A DNA stretch of 64,000 bases from the NCBI RefSeq assembly GCF_020667835.1, contig NZ_JAFMPR010000008.1, positions 81,588-145,587 on the forward strand, in the 5' to 3' direction. Position numbers and translations under genes: made by a program. This document shows, piece after piece, positions 16,621 through 26,513 of this stretch. This DNA is from Roseibaca sp. Y0-43. GTDB taxonomy: Bacteria > Pseudomonadota > Alphaproteobacteria > Rhodobacterales > Rhodobacteraceae. The notes under the pieces are model-generated. The model was not told where the DNA came from and did not search any database. It was given only the letters and a program-made list of their open reading frames with translations. Positions within the stretch are counted from its first letter, which is position 1. Every line of letters begins with the position of its first letter.

Positions 16621-18197
16621 GTCTCGGTCATCCCGGCCATCATCAGGCCCAGTTCCTTGGCGTCGGTCGCGTCTGCCATCCGCTCGCCCATGATACGCCC
16701 GTCGAACATGACCAATATCCGGTCCGAGAGCGACAGGATTTCATCGAGTTCCACCGACACAAGCAAGATCGCGGCCCCCGCGTCACGCAGCTGGATCAGG
16801 CGTTGGTGGATGAATTCGATCGCGCCGATATCGACCCCGCGCGTGGGCTGGCCGACCAGCAACAGGTCCGGGCCGTATTCGATTTCGCGCGCCAGCACGA
16901 TCTTTTGCTGGTTGCCGCCCGAAAACCCCTCGGCGGGCAGTTGCGGGTTGGGCGGGCGCACATCGAAGCGTTCCATCTTGGCGGCGGTGTCGGCCACGAT
17001 GGCCGCGCCGTCCATCCGCCACGGGCTGGGGTTATAGCGCGGGTCGTTATGGTAGCCGAGCGCGGTGTTTTCCCATGCGTGGAAGGGCAGCACCAGCCCA
17101 CGGCGGTGACGGTCCTCTGGCACATGGGCGATGCGCGCGGCACGGCGCGCCTGCCCGTTGCACTCTGGCCCAGAAAGCGGCAACGGCGCGCCCCGCAGCC
17201 ATGCCTTGCCTTCGGCCTCGCGCAGGCCCGCGAGCACTTCCAGAAGTTCCGACTGGCCGTTGCCGGCCACGCCCGCGATGCCCAATATCTCGCCCGCGCG
17301 CAGGTTGAAGCCGATCTTGCGCAAGCGTTCCACGCCTTGCGCATCGACCAGCCTCAGGCCTTCGACGCGCAGCACCTCATCACCCGGCTGCGCCTTGGTT
17401 TTTTCCACGCGTAACAAGACCTTGCGGCCCACCATTAATTCGGCCAACTCGGTCGGGCTGGTGTCGGCGGTCTTGCGGGTAGCCACCATTTCGCCGCGCC
17501 GCATGACGCTGACCTCGTCGGTCACATCCATGATCTCGCGTAGCTTGTGGGTAATCAGGATGATGGTCTTGCCCTGCTCCTTCAGCCCGCGCAGGATGCG
17601 GAACAGATGGTCGGCCTCGGACGGGGTCAGCACGCCCGTGGGTTCGTCCAAGATCAGGATGTCGGCCTCGCGATACAGCGCCTTCAGGATCTCGACGCGC
17701 TGCTGGTGTCCGACGGACAGCTCTTCGATCAGCGCGTCGGGTTCGACCTCCAGCTCGAAATCGCTTGCCAATTGCTTCAGAACACCGCGTGCGCGGCGGC
17801 GCGACGGTCCCAGAAGCGCGCTGTCCTCGGCCCCGAGGATGACGTTTTCCAGAACCGTGAAATTCTCGACCAGCTTGAAATGCTGGAACACCATCCCGAT
17901 ACCGGCGCGGATCGCGGCCAGGCTGTCGGGAATATCGGTGCGTTTGCCGTTGATATACACCTCGCCCGCATCGGCCTTGTAAAAGCCATAGAGGATGGAC
18001 ATGAGCGTGGATTTGCCCGCGCCATTTTCCCCCACGATGCCATGGATCGAGCCGCGCGCGACCTTGATCGAGATGTTCTTGTTGGCCTGAACCGGCCCGA
18101 ATGCCTTGGAGATGCCGCGCAATTCGATTGCGGGCGGCACTTGCGCAGAGGACGCGGCAGTTTCCTGCCGCGTCGCTTGGTCTGTGACAGTCGTCAT
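16617..18197 (-). CDS. Double ABC ATPase of a BMP-type nucleoside importer
   Basis: The 526-residue protein carries two ABC domains in tandem, as in YufO and sugar ATPases. The first (about 25-260) has Walker A GENGAGKST, signature ELSVGHQQR and Walker B ILILDEPTG. In the second (about 275-515) the Walker A site is degenerate, GVAGNGQSELL. Its signature is GFSGGNQQK, and the Walker B position reads LLLVGQPTRG with Gln in place of the catalytic Glu. A degenerate second site is typical of this family. The N-terminus (about 20 residues, Thr/Ala-rich) is variable. The gene starts 11 bases after the receptor gene stop and is co-transcribed with both permeases. Confidence 0.92.
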   Translation of the reverse strand: MTTVTDQATRQETAASSAQVPPAIELRGISKAFGPVQANKNISIKVARGSIHGIVGENGAGKSTLMSILYGFYKADAGEVYINGKRTDIPDSLAAIRAGIGMVFQHFKLVENFTVLENVILGAEDSALLGPSRRRARGVLKQLASDFELEVEPDALIEELSVGHQQRVEILKALYREADILILDEPTGVLTPSEADHLFRILRGLKEQGKTIILITHKLREIMDVTDEVSVMRRGEMVATRKTADTSPTELAELMVGRKVLLRVEKTKAQPGDEVLRVEGLRLVDAQGVERLRKIGFNLRAGEILGIAGVAGNGQSELLEVLAGLREAEGKAWLRGAPLPLSGPECNGQARRAARIAHVPEDRHRRGLVLPFHAWENTALGYHNDPRYNPSPWRMDGAAIVADTAAKMERFDVRPPNPQLPAEGFSGGNQQKIVLAREIEYGPDLLLVGQPTRGVDIGAIEFIHQRLIQLRDAGAAILLVSVELDEILSLSDRILVMFDGRIMGERMADATDAKELGLMMAGMTET

Positions 18198-18208
18198 GCG
18201 CGGGTCGC

Positions 18209-19204
<996 letters not shown>

Positions 19205-19280
19205 AGCTCTCCTGTTGGATGCGCGGCTGTTGCGCGCTTGGGTCTTGGGGAACACTCGCGGTGGGCCGCGATTGGGGTCG

Positions 19281-19309
19281 ATTAACCCCCTAAGCGCGCG
19301 CAGGGTCAA
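19281..19309 (-). promoter_or_regulatory. Candidate promoter of the BMP importer operon
   Basis: Read on the minus strand, TTGACC (19309-19304) is followed after 17 bases by GTTAAT (19286-19281). Transcription would begin near 19274, about 70 bases before the receptor ATG. The match to the sigma-70 consensus is good for the -35 and moderate for the -10. Confidence 0.4.
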
Positions 19310-19356
19310 CAGGAAAAACCGGGCGACGTGGCGCATGGCGGGGAAGTGACCAAAGG

Positions 19357-19767
19357 TCAGGCTAGGGCGCGCTCCAGCAACAGCGCATCGACCGCCGGGC
19401 CGTGGCTGCGGCGGTAGTAACCCTTGCGCCGCCCGGTCTGGGCAAAGCCTGCACGCGCGTAAAGCGCGCGGGCCGGGGTGTTGTCCTCGGCCACCTCCAG
19501 GAACAGCCGCTGCACGCCGCGCGCCCGCGCCTGATCGATGGCCTTGGCCAGAAGGGTCGCGCCCATGCCCTGCCCTTGCGCATTTGGGGCGACGGCGAAG
19601 GTCAGCACCTCGGCCTCGTCCAGAACGCAGCGCAGCAGGATGAACCCCTTGTCCTGCGCGACCAGCAGCGAAGCCGGATCCTCCAGATGGGCGGCCAGAT
19701 CGCGCGCCGTCCAAGGGTCGTCGGGAAAGGCCGCCTTGTGCAGCACGGCCATTGCTTCGGGCGTCAC
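19357..19767 (-). CDS. rimI: Ribosomal protein S18 alanine N-acetyltransferase
   Basis: The 136-residue GNAT acetylates a protein N-terminus, classically alanine of ribosomal protein S18. The acetyl-CoA motif reads VAPNAQGQGMGATLLAKAI (about residues 79-97), followed by LFLEVAEDNTPARALYARAGF, the RimI-type motif with the conserved Glu, Asn and Tyr. The start overlaps the tsaB stop by four bases (ATGA). rimI next to tsaB is a widespread arrangement, which supports the call over a generic GNAT. Confidence 0.88.
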   Translation of the reverse strand: MTPEAMAVLHKAAFPDDPWTARDLAAHLEDPASLLVAQDKGFILLRCVLDEAEVLTFAVAPNAQGQGMGATLLAKAIDQARARGVQRLFLEVAEDNTPARALYARAGFAQTGRRKGYYRRSHGPAVDALLLERALA

Positions 19768-20387
19768 GATAGCATCACCGGGCCGGGATCATTCGAGGGC
19801 GCGGCGTCGGGCGCGCGCAGGTAAAGCGGCGCGGGGCGCGGCTGGGGCGTGCCAAGGCGAAGGGCCGCGATCCGGGCAATGGCGACCGCCAGCGGCACGG
19901 AGGCGGCAAGCGGCACCGCGCCCAGCAGGCCCGCGCCCGTGCCGGTGATATGTTCGGCCACGACCACATCTTCCAGCGCGCTCAGGGCCGGGGCGCTGTC
20001 CGGCCCGAAATGCTGCACATAGACCATGCCGCGCTTGGCATCCTCGACCACGCTCAGCGGGCGCGGCAGGCCATGGGCGCGCGCGTCGAACACGCTCACG
20101 CCGATCGCGGGCACGCCCAAGCCCAGCGACAACCCGCGCGCGGCCGCGACCGAGATGCGAATGCCGGTGAAATTGCCGGGGCCGATGCCCACGCCCAGCG
20201 CGGCCAGATCGGACCACGCGGCCCCGCCTTGCGCCAGAACCTCTTCCAGAAGCGGCATCAGGCGTTCGGCTTGGCCCTTGGCCATGTCTTCCTGCGCCTG
20301 CGCCAGAACCCGGTCGCCCGACACCAAAGCGGCCGCGCAATGCGCGGCCGATGTGTCAAAGCCCAAGACCAAAGCGTCAAACGGCAA
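19764..20387 (-). CDS. tsaB: tRNA threonylcarbamoyladenosine synthesis protein TsaB
   Basis: TsaB is the non-catalytic ASKHA-fold partner of TsaD and TsaE in forming t6A37 of tRNAs that read ANN codons. The 207-residue protein has the family N-terminus LGFDTSAAHCAAAL and the interaction segment GVGIGPGNFTGIRISVAAARGLSLGL (about residues 64-89). It then continues with the shortened second lobe normal for TsaB. It overlaps the Nfu gene by 11 bases upstream and rimI by four bases downstream, so the three form one coupled unit. Confidence 0.93.
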   Translation of the reverse strand: MPFDALVLGFDTSAAHCAAALVSGDRVLAQAQEDMAKGQAERLMPLLEEVLAQGGAAWSDLAALGVGIGPGNFTGIRISVAAARGLSLGLGVPAIGVSVFDARAHGLPRPLSVVEDAKRGMVYVQHFGPDSAPALSALEDVVVAEHITGTGAGLLGAVPLAASVPLAVAIARIAALRLGTPQPRPAPLYLRAPDAAPSNDPGPVMLS

Positions 20388-20934
20388 CGGGGCGCACCTC
20401 TGTCACTTCGGGAATGTAGTGGCGCAGCAGGTTCTCGATCCCCATTTTCAGCGTCAGGGTCGAGGACGGGCAACCGGCGCAAGCGCCTTTCATATGCAGG
20501 TAGACGACACCCCGCTCGAACCCGTGAAAGGTGATGTCGCCGCCGTCTTGGGCGACTGCCGGGCGCACGCGGGTGTCCAGCAATTCCTTGATCTGGCCCA
20601 CGATCTCGCTGTCGGGGCCGTCATGCGCCGCATGACCCGACTGCGCCGCCCCTTCGATGGCGGGCGCGCCGGACTGGAAGTGCTCCATGATCGCGCCAAG
20701 GATCTCGGGCTTCAGGTGTTGCCAGTCCAGATCATCCGCCTTGGTCACGGTGATGAAATCGAGGCCAAGAAACACCCCCGTCACGCCGCTGATCGCAAAC
20801 AGACGCCGCGCCAACGGCGAAGAGGCGGCGCTGTCGGCATTCGGGAAATCCGCCGTGCCCACTTCCATCACGTCCTGACCGGGGATGAATTTCAGCGTGG
20901 CCGGGTTCGGGGTGCTTTCGGTCTGGATGAACAT
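20377..20934 (-). CDS. NfuA-type iron-sulfur cluster carrier (NifU C-terminal domain)
   Basis: The 185-residue protein is an Fe-S scaffold or carrier. An N-terminal Nfu_N domain (FIQTESTPNPATLKFIPGQ, residues 2-20) precedes a NifU-type domain with the cluster-binding CXXC in GACAGCPSST (about residues 147-156). This two-domain layout is the bacterial/mitochondrial NFU1 type, which delivers 4Fe-4S clusters to targets such as lipoate synthase. I took ATG 20934 because the frame above it is poor and the conserved domain starts at once. It is the first gene of the nfu-tsaB-rimI unit and is divergent from the threonine aldolase gene. Confidence 0.92.
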   Translation of the reverse strand: MFIQTESTPNPATLKFIPGQDVMEVGTADFPNADSAASSPLARRLFAISGVTGVFLGLDFITVTKADDLDWQHLKPEILGAIMEHFQSGAPAIEGAAQSGHAAHDGPDSEIVGQIKELLDTRVRPAVAQDGGDITFHGFERGVVYLHMKGACAGCPSSTLTLKMGIENLLRHYIPEVTEVRPVAV

Positions 20935-20982
20935 GAGCAATCTCCTTGGTGTTACGGGGCATATGCGCCCTGCCCCCACACC

Positions 20983-21004
20983 TGTCAAGGTCGCCACCTT
21001 GACA
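20983..21004. promoter_or_regulatory. 22-bp palindrome between nfu and threonine aldolase genes
   Basis: TGTCAAGGT (20983-20991) and ACCTTGACA (20996-21004) are perfect complements around CGCC. Each arm holds a consensus -35 hexamer TTGACA, pointing outward on its own strand. On the minus side CATATG follows at 17 bases as a weak -10. On the plus side no -10 is convincing. It lies 49 bases from each flanking start or closer, and is likely an operator or divergent promoter core. Confidence 0.45.
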
Positions 21005-21054
21005 GCGCCCACGCCCCCGCGCAGCTTTGGGGGCAGCTTACGAAAGGTCCATCC

Positions 21055-22128
21055 ATGCAGTTTGCTTCCGACAACACATCCGGCGTGCCCGACGCCATTC
21101 TGGACGCGCTGCGCGCCGCGAACCAAGGCTATGCCATGGGCTACGGGGCAGACACCTATATGGACGCGCTACGCGGCCGCATCCGCGCGCTGTTCGAAGC
21201 GCCGGAAGCCGAGGTCTTTCTCGTCTCGACCGGGTCAGCGGCCAATGCGATGGCCTGTGCCAGCCTTTGCCCACCTTGGGGCGCGATCTACTGCCACCGT
21301 CTGGCACACATAGAGGTTGACGAATGCGGCGCGCCGGAATTCTTCACCGGAGGGGCAAAGCTGACCCATGTGGCGGGCGAAAACGGCAAGATCGACCCCG
21401 ACGCCTTGGCGCTGACCTTGGCGCAATCGTGCAAGGGCGTGGTGCATCATGTCCAGCCGGGACTGCTGAGCCTGACCAACCTGACCGAATGCGGCACGCG
21501 TTATTCGGTGGCAGAGATCGCGGCATTGGCGGAAATCGCCCACGCCCACGGCCTGCCCGTCCATCTGGACGGCGCGCGCTTTGCCAATGCGCTGGTGGCC
21601 GAAGGCTGCTCACCTGCGGACATGACATGGCGCGCGGGTGTCGATGTGCTGTGTCTGGGGGGCACCAAGAACGGGCTTTTCGGCGTCGAGGCGGTGATCT
21701 TCTTCAACACCGCGCAGGCTTGGGAATTCCAGTTGCGCCGCAAGCGCGGCGGGCATCTGCCGTCGAAACACCGGTATCTTTCGGCGCAAATGCTGGCCTG
21801 GCTGGAGGGCGATCTGTGGCTAAATCTAGCCCGGAACGCCAATGCCATGGCCGCGCGGCTGGAAGCGGGGCTGACGGAGCACGCGCAAATCGCCTATCCG
21901 CGCGGCGGCAACATGCTGTTCGCCACATGGCCGCGCGCGGGCCATGACCGGCTGCAAGCGGTGGGGGCGCAATATTACCTGTGGCCCGACTATGCGACGT
22001 TTGACGACCCCGACCCGATCGGCGCGCGGCTGGTCACAAGCTGGTCCACAACCGAAAGCGATGTTGACCATTTCCTGACCGCTCTGACCGGGCAAAACGC
22101 GCTGGCCTCGGACCGCGCGCTTGGCTAA
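21055..22128 (+). CDS. ltaE: Low-specificity L-threonine aldolase
   Basis: This PLP enzyme cleaves L-threonine or L-allo-threonine to glycine and acetaldehyde. The 357-residue protein is a fold-type I aminotransferase-like protein of the beta-eliminating lyase group. It begins [17 protein letters not shown], the family's typical opening. The PLP-contacting [10 protein letters not shown] (about 177-186) and the Schiff-base lysine in CLGGTKNG (about 205) are both present. AAAGG precedes ATG 21055. The gene ends just before pyrC, which begins 10 bases after its stop, so they may share a transcript. No one-carbon genes are next to it. Confidence 0.9.
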   Translation: MQFASDNTSGVPDAILDALRAANQGYAMGYGADTYMDALRGRIRALFEAPEAEVFLVSTGSAANAMACASLCPPWGAIYCHRLAHIEVDECGAPEFFTGGAKLTHVAGENGKIDPDALALTLAQSCKGVVHHVQPGLLSLTNLTECGTRYSVAEIAALAEIAHAHGLPVHLDGARFANALVAEGCSPADMTWRAGVDVLCLGGTKNGLFGVEAVIFFNTAQAWEFQLRRKRGGHLPSKHRYLSAQMLAWLEGDLWLNLARNANAMAARLEAGLTEHAQIAYPRGGNMLFATWPRAGHDRLQAVGAQYYLWPDYATFDDPDPIGARLVTSWSTTESDVDHFLTALTGQNALASDRALG

Positions 22129-22138
22129 AGACGGGCAC

Positions 22139-23170
22139 ATGACCCAACTCACCATCCCCCGCCCCGACGATTGGCATTTGCACCTGCGCGACGGTGCCAT
22201 GCTGGAAGGCATCGCGCCGGAAAGCGCGCGCCATTTCGCCCGCGCGATCATCATGCCCAACCTTGTGCCGCCCGTGGTAACAGGCGCTCAGGCGGCGGCC
22301 TATCGCGAGCGTATCTTGCGCGTGACGGGCGACGGCTTCACGCCGCTGATGACGCTTTACCTGACCGAAGACACCGACCCGGCCGACGTGGTTGCGGCGC
22401 ATCGGGACGGGATCATCGCTTCAGTCAAGCTATACCCGGCGGGGGCGACCACGAACTCGGCCAGCGGTGTGCGCGATTTCGACAAGGTCCGCCCGGTGCT
22501 CGACGCGATGGCGGAAGCGGGCGTGCCGCTGTGTTGTCATGGCGAGGTTACGGACCATGACATCGACATCTTCGACCGCGAGGCGGTGTTCATCGACCGT
22601 GTGCTCGACCCCATCCGCCGCGCCACGCCGGGGCTGCGCGTGGTGATGGAGCATATCACGACCGCCGACGCCGTGGCCTATGTCCAAAGCCAGCCCGAGA
22701 ACCTTGGTGCCACGATCACGACGCACCATCTGGTCATCAACCGCAACCATATCTTGGTGGGCGGGATCAAGCCGCATTACTATTGCCTGCCGGTCGCCAA
22801 GCGCGAAAGCCACCGGCTGGCGCTGGTGCAGGCCGCGACCTCTGGCGATGCGCGGTTCTTCCTTGGCACCGACAGCGCGCCGCACACGGATGACGCCAAG
22901 GAAAACGCCTGTGGCTGCGCGGGCTGCTTCACGGCCACCAACACGATGTCCATCCTCGCCCATGTGTTCGAGGCGGCGGGGGCGCTGGACAAGCTGGAAG
23001 GGTTCGCCAGCCGCAACGGTCCGGCCTTTTACCGCCTGCCGGTGAATGACGCGACGATCACGCTGGAGAAAACCGCTGATCCGGTCGCCTACCCTGCCAA
23101 GATCGAAACCGGCGCTGGACCCGTGACCGTGTTCGACCCCGGTTTCCCGCTGCATTGGCGCGTTCTGTAA
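22139..23170 (+). CDS. pyrC: Dihydroorotase (PyrC, class II)
   Basis: Dihydroorotase catalyses the reversible cyclisation of carbamoyl-aspartate to dihydroorotate in pyrimidine synthesis. The 343-residue length and sequence match the E. coli-like class. Evidence: [12 protein letters not shown] (HXH zinc ligands, residues about 9-20), [13 protein letters not shown] (carboxylated lysine), [18 protein letters not shown] (zinc His), and [16 protein letters not shown] (catalytic Asp). I chose ATG 22139 over the in-frame TTG 22121, because that TTG lies within the end of the preceding gene. It is followed 13 bases later by pyrE. Confidence 0.96.
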   Translation: MTQLTIPRPDDWHLHLRDGAMLEGIAPESARHFARAIIMPNLVPPVVTGAQAAAYRERILRVTGDGFTPLMTLYLTEDTDPADVVAAHRDGIIASVKLYPAGATTNSASGVRDFDKVRPVLDAMAEAGVPLCCHGEVTDHDIDIFDREAVFIDRVLDPIRRATPGLRVVMEHITTADAVAYVQSQPENLGATITTHHLVINRNHILVGGIKPHYYCLPVAKRESHRLALVQAATSGDARFFLGTDSAPHTDDAKENACGCAGCFTATNTMSILAHVFEAAGALDKLEGFASRNGPAFYRLPVNDATITLEKTADPVAYPAKIETGAGPVTVFDPGFPLHWRVL

Positions 23171-23183
23171 CAAAGGCTCTGAC

Positions 23184-23852
23184 ATGATCCCCACCACCTA
23201 CCCCGACCGCGCCACAGCCGCTCGCCTGACCGCGCGGATGCTTCTGGACATCAAGGCCGTGCATTTCAATGCGGCAGAGCCGTTCACATTGGCCTCGGGC
23301 CTGAAAGCGCCGACCTATATCGACTGCCGCAAGCTGATTTCCTTCCCGCGCATTCGGTCCACGCTCATGGATTTCCTGACCTGCCGCGTGCTGGAAGATG
23401 CGGGGATGGAGGCGTTCGACAATATCGCGGGCGGTGAAACGGCGGGCATTCCCTTTGCCGCGCTGGTGGCCGAACGCATGGCGCTGCCGATGACCTATGT
23501 GCGCAAGAAGCCCAAGGGCTACGGGCGCAATGCACGGATCGAGGGCGCGATGAGCGAAGGGCAGCGCGTGCTGCTGGTCGAGGATTTGACCACCGATGGG
23601 GGCTCTAAACTGAGCTTCGTCGATGCGATCCGTGAAACGGGTGCGACTTGCGCGCATACCGCCGTGATCTTCTATTACGGCATCTTCCCGGAAACCGAGC
23701 CGCGTTTGGCAGAGCATGGCGTCAAGCTGCACTACCTGTGCACATGGTGGGACGTGCTGGCAGAAGCGCGGCGGGGCGAGGATTTCGATACCGCGACACT
23801 CGATGCCGTGGAGGCGTTCCTACGCGCGCCCCGCGACTGGGCGGGGGCTTGA
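23184..23852 (+). CDS. pyrE: Orotate phosphoribosyltransferase
   Basis: PyrE converts orotate and PRPP to orotidine monophosphate. The 222-residue protein has the substrate opening [20 protein letters not shown] (about residues 33-52). The mobile loop reads [18 protein letters not shown]. The PRPP-binding motif of type I transferases, [14 protein letters not shown], is near residue 130. AAGG precedes ATG 23184. It follows pyrC by 13 bases, so the two consecutive-pathway enzymes form an operon. A small ABM-like gene is coupled to its stop. Confidence 0.95.
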   Translation: MIPTTYPDRATAARLTARMLLDIKAVHFNAAEPFTLASGLKAPTYIDCRKLISFPRIRSTLMDFLTCRVLEDAGMEAFDNIAGGETAGIPFAALVAERMALPMTYVRKKPKGYGRNARIEGAMSEGQRVLLVEDLTTDGGSKLSFVDAIRETGATCAHTAVIFYYGIFPETEPRLAEHGVKLHYLCTWWDVLAEARRGEDFDTATLDAVEAFLRAPRDWAGA

Positions 23853-24160
23853 GCAAGATCACCCGCATCTACCGCGTGCGCATCCATCCGCATTTGCGGG
23901 CAGAGTTCGAGCCGCTGTTCAAAACCGTCGCCCGCGCCTCTGTCGCCGATGTTGCCGGCTGTGTGGGCGTGACGGTCGGGTTTCCGACGCAAGCCAGCCC
24001 CGATGAATACGCCATGATCTCTGTCTGGAAGAGCGCGGGCAGCCTGACCGCCTTTATCGGGCCGAATTGGGACCGGGTGCATATCCCGGACAGCATGGCG
24101 CATTTTTTCGAAAGCGCATGGGTGCATCATTTCACCCACGCGGATGGGCCAGACGCCTAA
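23849..24160 (+). CDS. Small ABM-like (dimeric alpha/beta barrel) protein
   Basis: The 103-residue protein begins at TTG 23849, which overlaps the pyrE stop (TTGA). This signals translational coupling and fixes the start. The reading [20 protein letters not shown], then [25 protein letters not shown], follows the strand-helix pattern of the antibiotic biosynthesis monooxygenase (ABM) or EthD-like ferredoxin fold. The Trp and paired His near the end ([10 protein letters not shown]) are also of that type. Such proteins are often haem-degrading enzymes or small oxygenases, but no catalytic residue can be assigned. A role in pyrimidine metabolism is not implied by its position. Confidence 0.55.
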   Translation: MSKITRIYRVRIHPHLRAEFEPLFKTVARASVADVAGCVGVTVGFPTQASPDEYAMISVWKSAGSLTAFIGPNWDRVHIPDSMAHFFESAWVHHFTHADGPDA

Positions 24161-24242
24161 ACCCCAAGCGGCGCGCGCGAACGTGACCGGCGGGGGCGGC
24201 GTTGGGCTTGCGTTATAGCGCCTTGTGACCCAAACAGGCCTT

Positions 24243-24563
24243 ATGCGTGCGCTTCGCCCCGTCCTTCTGGCCCTGATGATGGTCCTGATGCTGCCCTTGG
24301 GCGCGCTGAATGCGTGGGTGCCGAGCGTGCCGGCAGATGCCGCACCCTTGGCCCAGACCGCCCCGCAAAGCGCGGCGCAAAGCCAGATTCGCACCTGCCG
24401 CAGCGCATTCTTGCCGGGTGCGGGATGCGCAAAATACCTGGAGGGCGCGGGCCCGAGGGACATTGCAGGGCCAGAGCGAGCCGCCCCTGCCGCGCCGCAG
24501 CAGACAAACGCACGGATGCAGACCCAGCCTGCCCCGCCGCAAGGACCGCCCCGGAACATGTAG
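24243..24563 (+). CDS. Small secreted Pro/Ala/Gln-rich protein (hypothetical)
   Basis: The 106-residue frame opens with a signal-like hydrophobic segment (RALRPVLLALMMVLMLPLGALNA). It then continues with a low-complexity Pro/Gln/Ala-rich tail and only two cysteines (CRSAFLPGAGC, which could form a disulfide). ATG 24243 has a weak CAGG upstream. An in-frame GTG at 24225 is possible. I do not recognise a family. The next gene, an L,D-transpeptidase, starts 52 bases downstream, so a role in the envelope is possible but not shown. Confidence 0.45.
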   Translation: MRALRPVLLALMMVLMLPLGALNAWVPSVPADAAPLAQTAPQSAAQSQIRTCRSAFLPGAGCAKYLEGAGPRDIAGPERAAPAAPQQTNARMQTQPAPPQGPPRNM

Positions 24564-24615
24564 CCACCTCACCGCGCTTCGGCGCAGAACATGCTACAGT
24601 TTTCAGGAAAATCCC

Positions 24616-25308
24616 ATGCTTACACGCAGAGCTTTCACCGCGTCAGCGGTGGCGCTTGGCTTATCGGCCTGCGCCAAACCCATGCCCGCAACCCGCGCCG
24701 TGGCGCAGCCCCCGGCCCATCCGCCCCTGCCCGGCTTCTACGACGCCATCACCGATGAACCCTTCCCCGTGCCCGCCATCTCACCCGGAACGCTACCGCC
24801 CCAGCACTGGCGGCAAAGCGTGGAGAACCCGTGGCCCGACCAGCCGCGCGGCACCATCATCGTGGACCCGGATGCGGGCAACCTGCATTTCGTGCAAAGC
24901 CGCGACACCGCGCTGCGCTATGGCGTAAGCGTGGGCGCCGAAGGGTTCGCGTGGTCCGGCACAGCGCGGCTGCAATTCTGCCGCGCATGGCCGCGCTGGA
25001 AAGTGCCAGAGGCGATGATCGCGCGCGAGCCGTCGCTCGAGCGCTTCTCGGTCGCCAAGGGCGGTATGCCCCCCGGCCCCGACAACCCGATGGGCGCACG
25101 GGCGCTTTACCTGTTCCAGAACGGCGAGGATACGCTCTACCGCGTCCATGGCGGGGCGGTTGCGCGCGACATCGGGCGCGCGGTGTCCTCGGGCTGCATT
25201 CGCCTGCTGGACCAGGACGTGATCGACCTGCACGCGCGGGCTATTCACGGGGCGAAAGTGGTGGTCTTGCCCTCGCTTGCGCCTGCGGGTCTGGGAATGC
25301 TGTTCTGA
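24616..25308 (+). CDS. L,D-transpeptidase (YkuD domain) with Tat/lipobox-like signal
   Basis: The 230-residue exported protein is predicted to form 3-3 crosslinks in peptidoglycan or attach proteins to it. The N-terminus shows a twin arginine and a lipobox-like end (RRAFTASAVALGLSAC), so it may be a lipoprotein. The YkuD catalytic block is HGGAVARDIGRAVSSGCIRL near residues 180-199, with the essential His, Gly and Cys of HXX14-17-S-X-GCXR. The rest (GTIIVDPDAGNLHFVQSR) is the usual domain opening. The gene appears monocistronic. The 180 bases after it hold a Pho-type promoter region. Confidence 0.88.
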   Translation: MLTRRAFTASAVALGLSACAKPMPATRAVAQPPAHPPLPGFYDAITDEPFPVPAISPGTLPPQHWRQSVENPWPDQPRGTIIVDPDAGNLHFVQSRDTALRYGVSVGAEGFAWSGTARLQFCRAWPRWKVPEAMIAREPSLERFSVAKGGMPPGPDNPMGARALYLFQNGEDTLYRVHGGAVARDIGRAVSSGCIRLLDQDVIDLHARAIHGAKVVVLPSLAPAGLGMLF

Positions 25309-25382
25309 CACGGGCGGCGCGCGCCGGGACATGGTTCCGGAGCGCGCCATTCGGCCATTGCGGACCTAGGCCCGAAAAAGCT

Positions 25383-25440
25383 TGTCAGGCGCTGTCAATC
25401 ATTGTCATAAAACCGTCACGGGAGTGTAAACCAACTGTCA
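25383..25440 (+). promoter_or_regulatory. Tandem Pho boxes upstream of phnD
   Basis: The core TGTCA recurs at 25383, 25393 and 25403, CGTCA at 25414, and TGTCA again at 25436. The spacing is 10, 10, 11 and 22 bases, so all copies lie on one helix face. The best pair reads TTGTCATAAAACCGTCAC, close to the PhoB consensus of two CTGTCAT repeats. The array ends 52 bases before phnD ATG, as expected for a PhoB-activated promoter. Confidence 0.75.
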
Positions 25441-25492
25441 AGAAAGGGCGCTACGAAACGCCCGGAACGACAACCCCGAAGGGAGAGAGAAA

Positions 25493-26440
25493 ATGCTGAA
25501 GACCCTCATGGCCACGGCGGCAACCGCCGCGCTGCTGGCGTTGCCTGCAACCGCGTTCGAACTGGACGAGCGCTATTCCGACGCCGATGGCGACCTGATC
25601 GCAGACATTCCGGCCGACGAATCGCAATGGCTGGACCCGTCGGTCCTGATCTTCGCCTACACCCCTGTCGAAGACCCGGCAGTCTATGCCGAAGTCTGGC
25701 AGCCTTTCCTTGACCACATGTCGGCGCTGACCGGCAAGGATGTCCAATTCTTCCCCGTGCAGTCGAACGCCGCCCAGATCGAAGCCATGCGCGCGGGCCG
25801 TCTGCATGTCGCGGGCTTCAACACCGGGTCGAACCCGCTGGCCGTGGCCTGCGCAGGCTTCCGCCCCTTCGCCATGATGGCTGCCGAAGACGGCTCTTTC
25901 GGGTATGAGATGGAAATCATCACCTATCCCGGTTCCGGCATCGCCACGGTCGAGGACATCAAGGGCCGCCAACTGGCCTTCACCTCGGAAACCTCGAACT
26001 CGGGCTTCAAGGCACCCTCGGCGATCCTTGCGTCGGAATTCGACATGATCCCCGAGCGCGATTTCACCCCCGCCTTCTCTGGCGCGCATGACCAGTCGAT
26101 CCTTGGTGTCGTGAACAAGGACTATGACGCCGCGTCCATCGCCAACTCTGTCCGCAAGCGGATGGTGTCGCGCGATGTGATCTCGGAAGACAGCTACGAG
26201 ATCGTCTATACCTCGCAGACCTTCCCGACCACCGGCTACGGCACCGTCTACAACCTGCACCCCGACCTTCAGGAAAAGGTGCGCGAGGCGTTCTTCACCT
26301 TTGACTGGACCGGCACCTCGATGGAAACCGAGTTCCAGAATTCGGGCGAAGCGCAGTTCATCCCGATCACCTTCCAGAAAAACTGGGCCGTGATCCGTCA
26401 GATCGACGAAGCCAATGGCGTAAGCTACAGCTGCAACTAA
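25493..26440 (+). CDS. phnD: Phosphonate/phosphite ABC transporter substrate-binding protein
   Basis: The 315-residue periplasmic receptor has a signal peptide (LKTLMATAATAALLALPATA). The PhnD fold is visible in LIFAYTPVEDPAVYAEVWQPF, FFPVQSNAAQIEAMRAGRLHV and LAFTSETSNSGFKAPSAIL, the last being the family's anion-binding Ser/Thr-rich turn (about residues 160-178). GGGAGAG stands seven bases before ATG 25493. It heads the phnCDE1E2 import operon, preceded by Pho boxes. The ligand could be phosphonate, phosphite or phosphate ester, because no degradation genes lie nearby to tell. Confidence 0.93.
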   Translation: MLKTLMATAATAALLALPATAFELDERYSDADGDLIADIPADESQWLDPSVLIFAYTPVEDPAVYAEVWQPFLDHMSALTGKDVQFFPVQSNAAQIEAMRAGRLHVAGFNTGSNPLAVACAGFRPFAMMAAEDGSFGYEMEIITYPGSGIATVEDIKGRQLAFTSETSNSGFKAPSAILASEFDMIPERDFTPAFSGAHDQSILGVVNKDYDAASIANSVRKRMVSRDVISEDSYEIVYTSQTFPTTGYGTVYNLHPDLQEKVREAFFTFDWTGTSMETEFQNSGEAQFIPITFQKNWAVIRQIDEANGVSYSCN

Positions 26441-26463
26441 CCGTTGCAGCGCGATCAAAACAG

Positions 26464-26493
26464 ACAGGCAGGGTGCGCCCTGCCTGTTCTTTC
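26464..26493 (+). terminator. Hairpin between phnD and phnC (partial terminator or mRNA stabiliser)
   Basis: ACAGGCAGGG (26464-26473) and CCCTGCCTGT (26478-26487) pair perfectly around TGCG. The tail TCTTTCC is only moderately T-rich. Hairpins after a receptor gene commonly keep receptor mRNA more abundant than the permease part. Confidence 0.65.
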
Positions 26494-26513
26494 CTGTTTG
26501 AAAAGGGCGCAAG

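Noticed and set aside
15472..17037. A 521-codon plus-strand frame over the BMP transporter permease and ATPase genes
   Set aside because: The opposite strand carries well-formed permease and ATPase genes with family motifs. The plus frame is an Arg/Gln/His-rich shadow.
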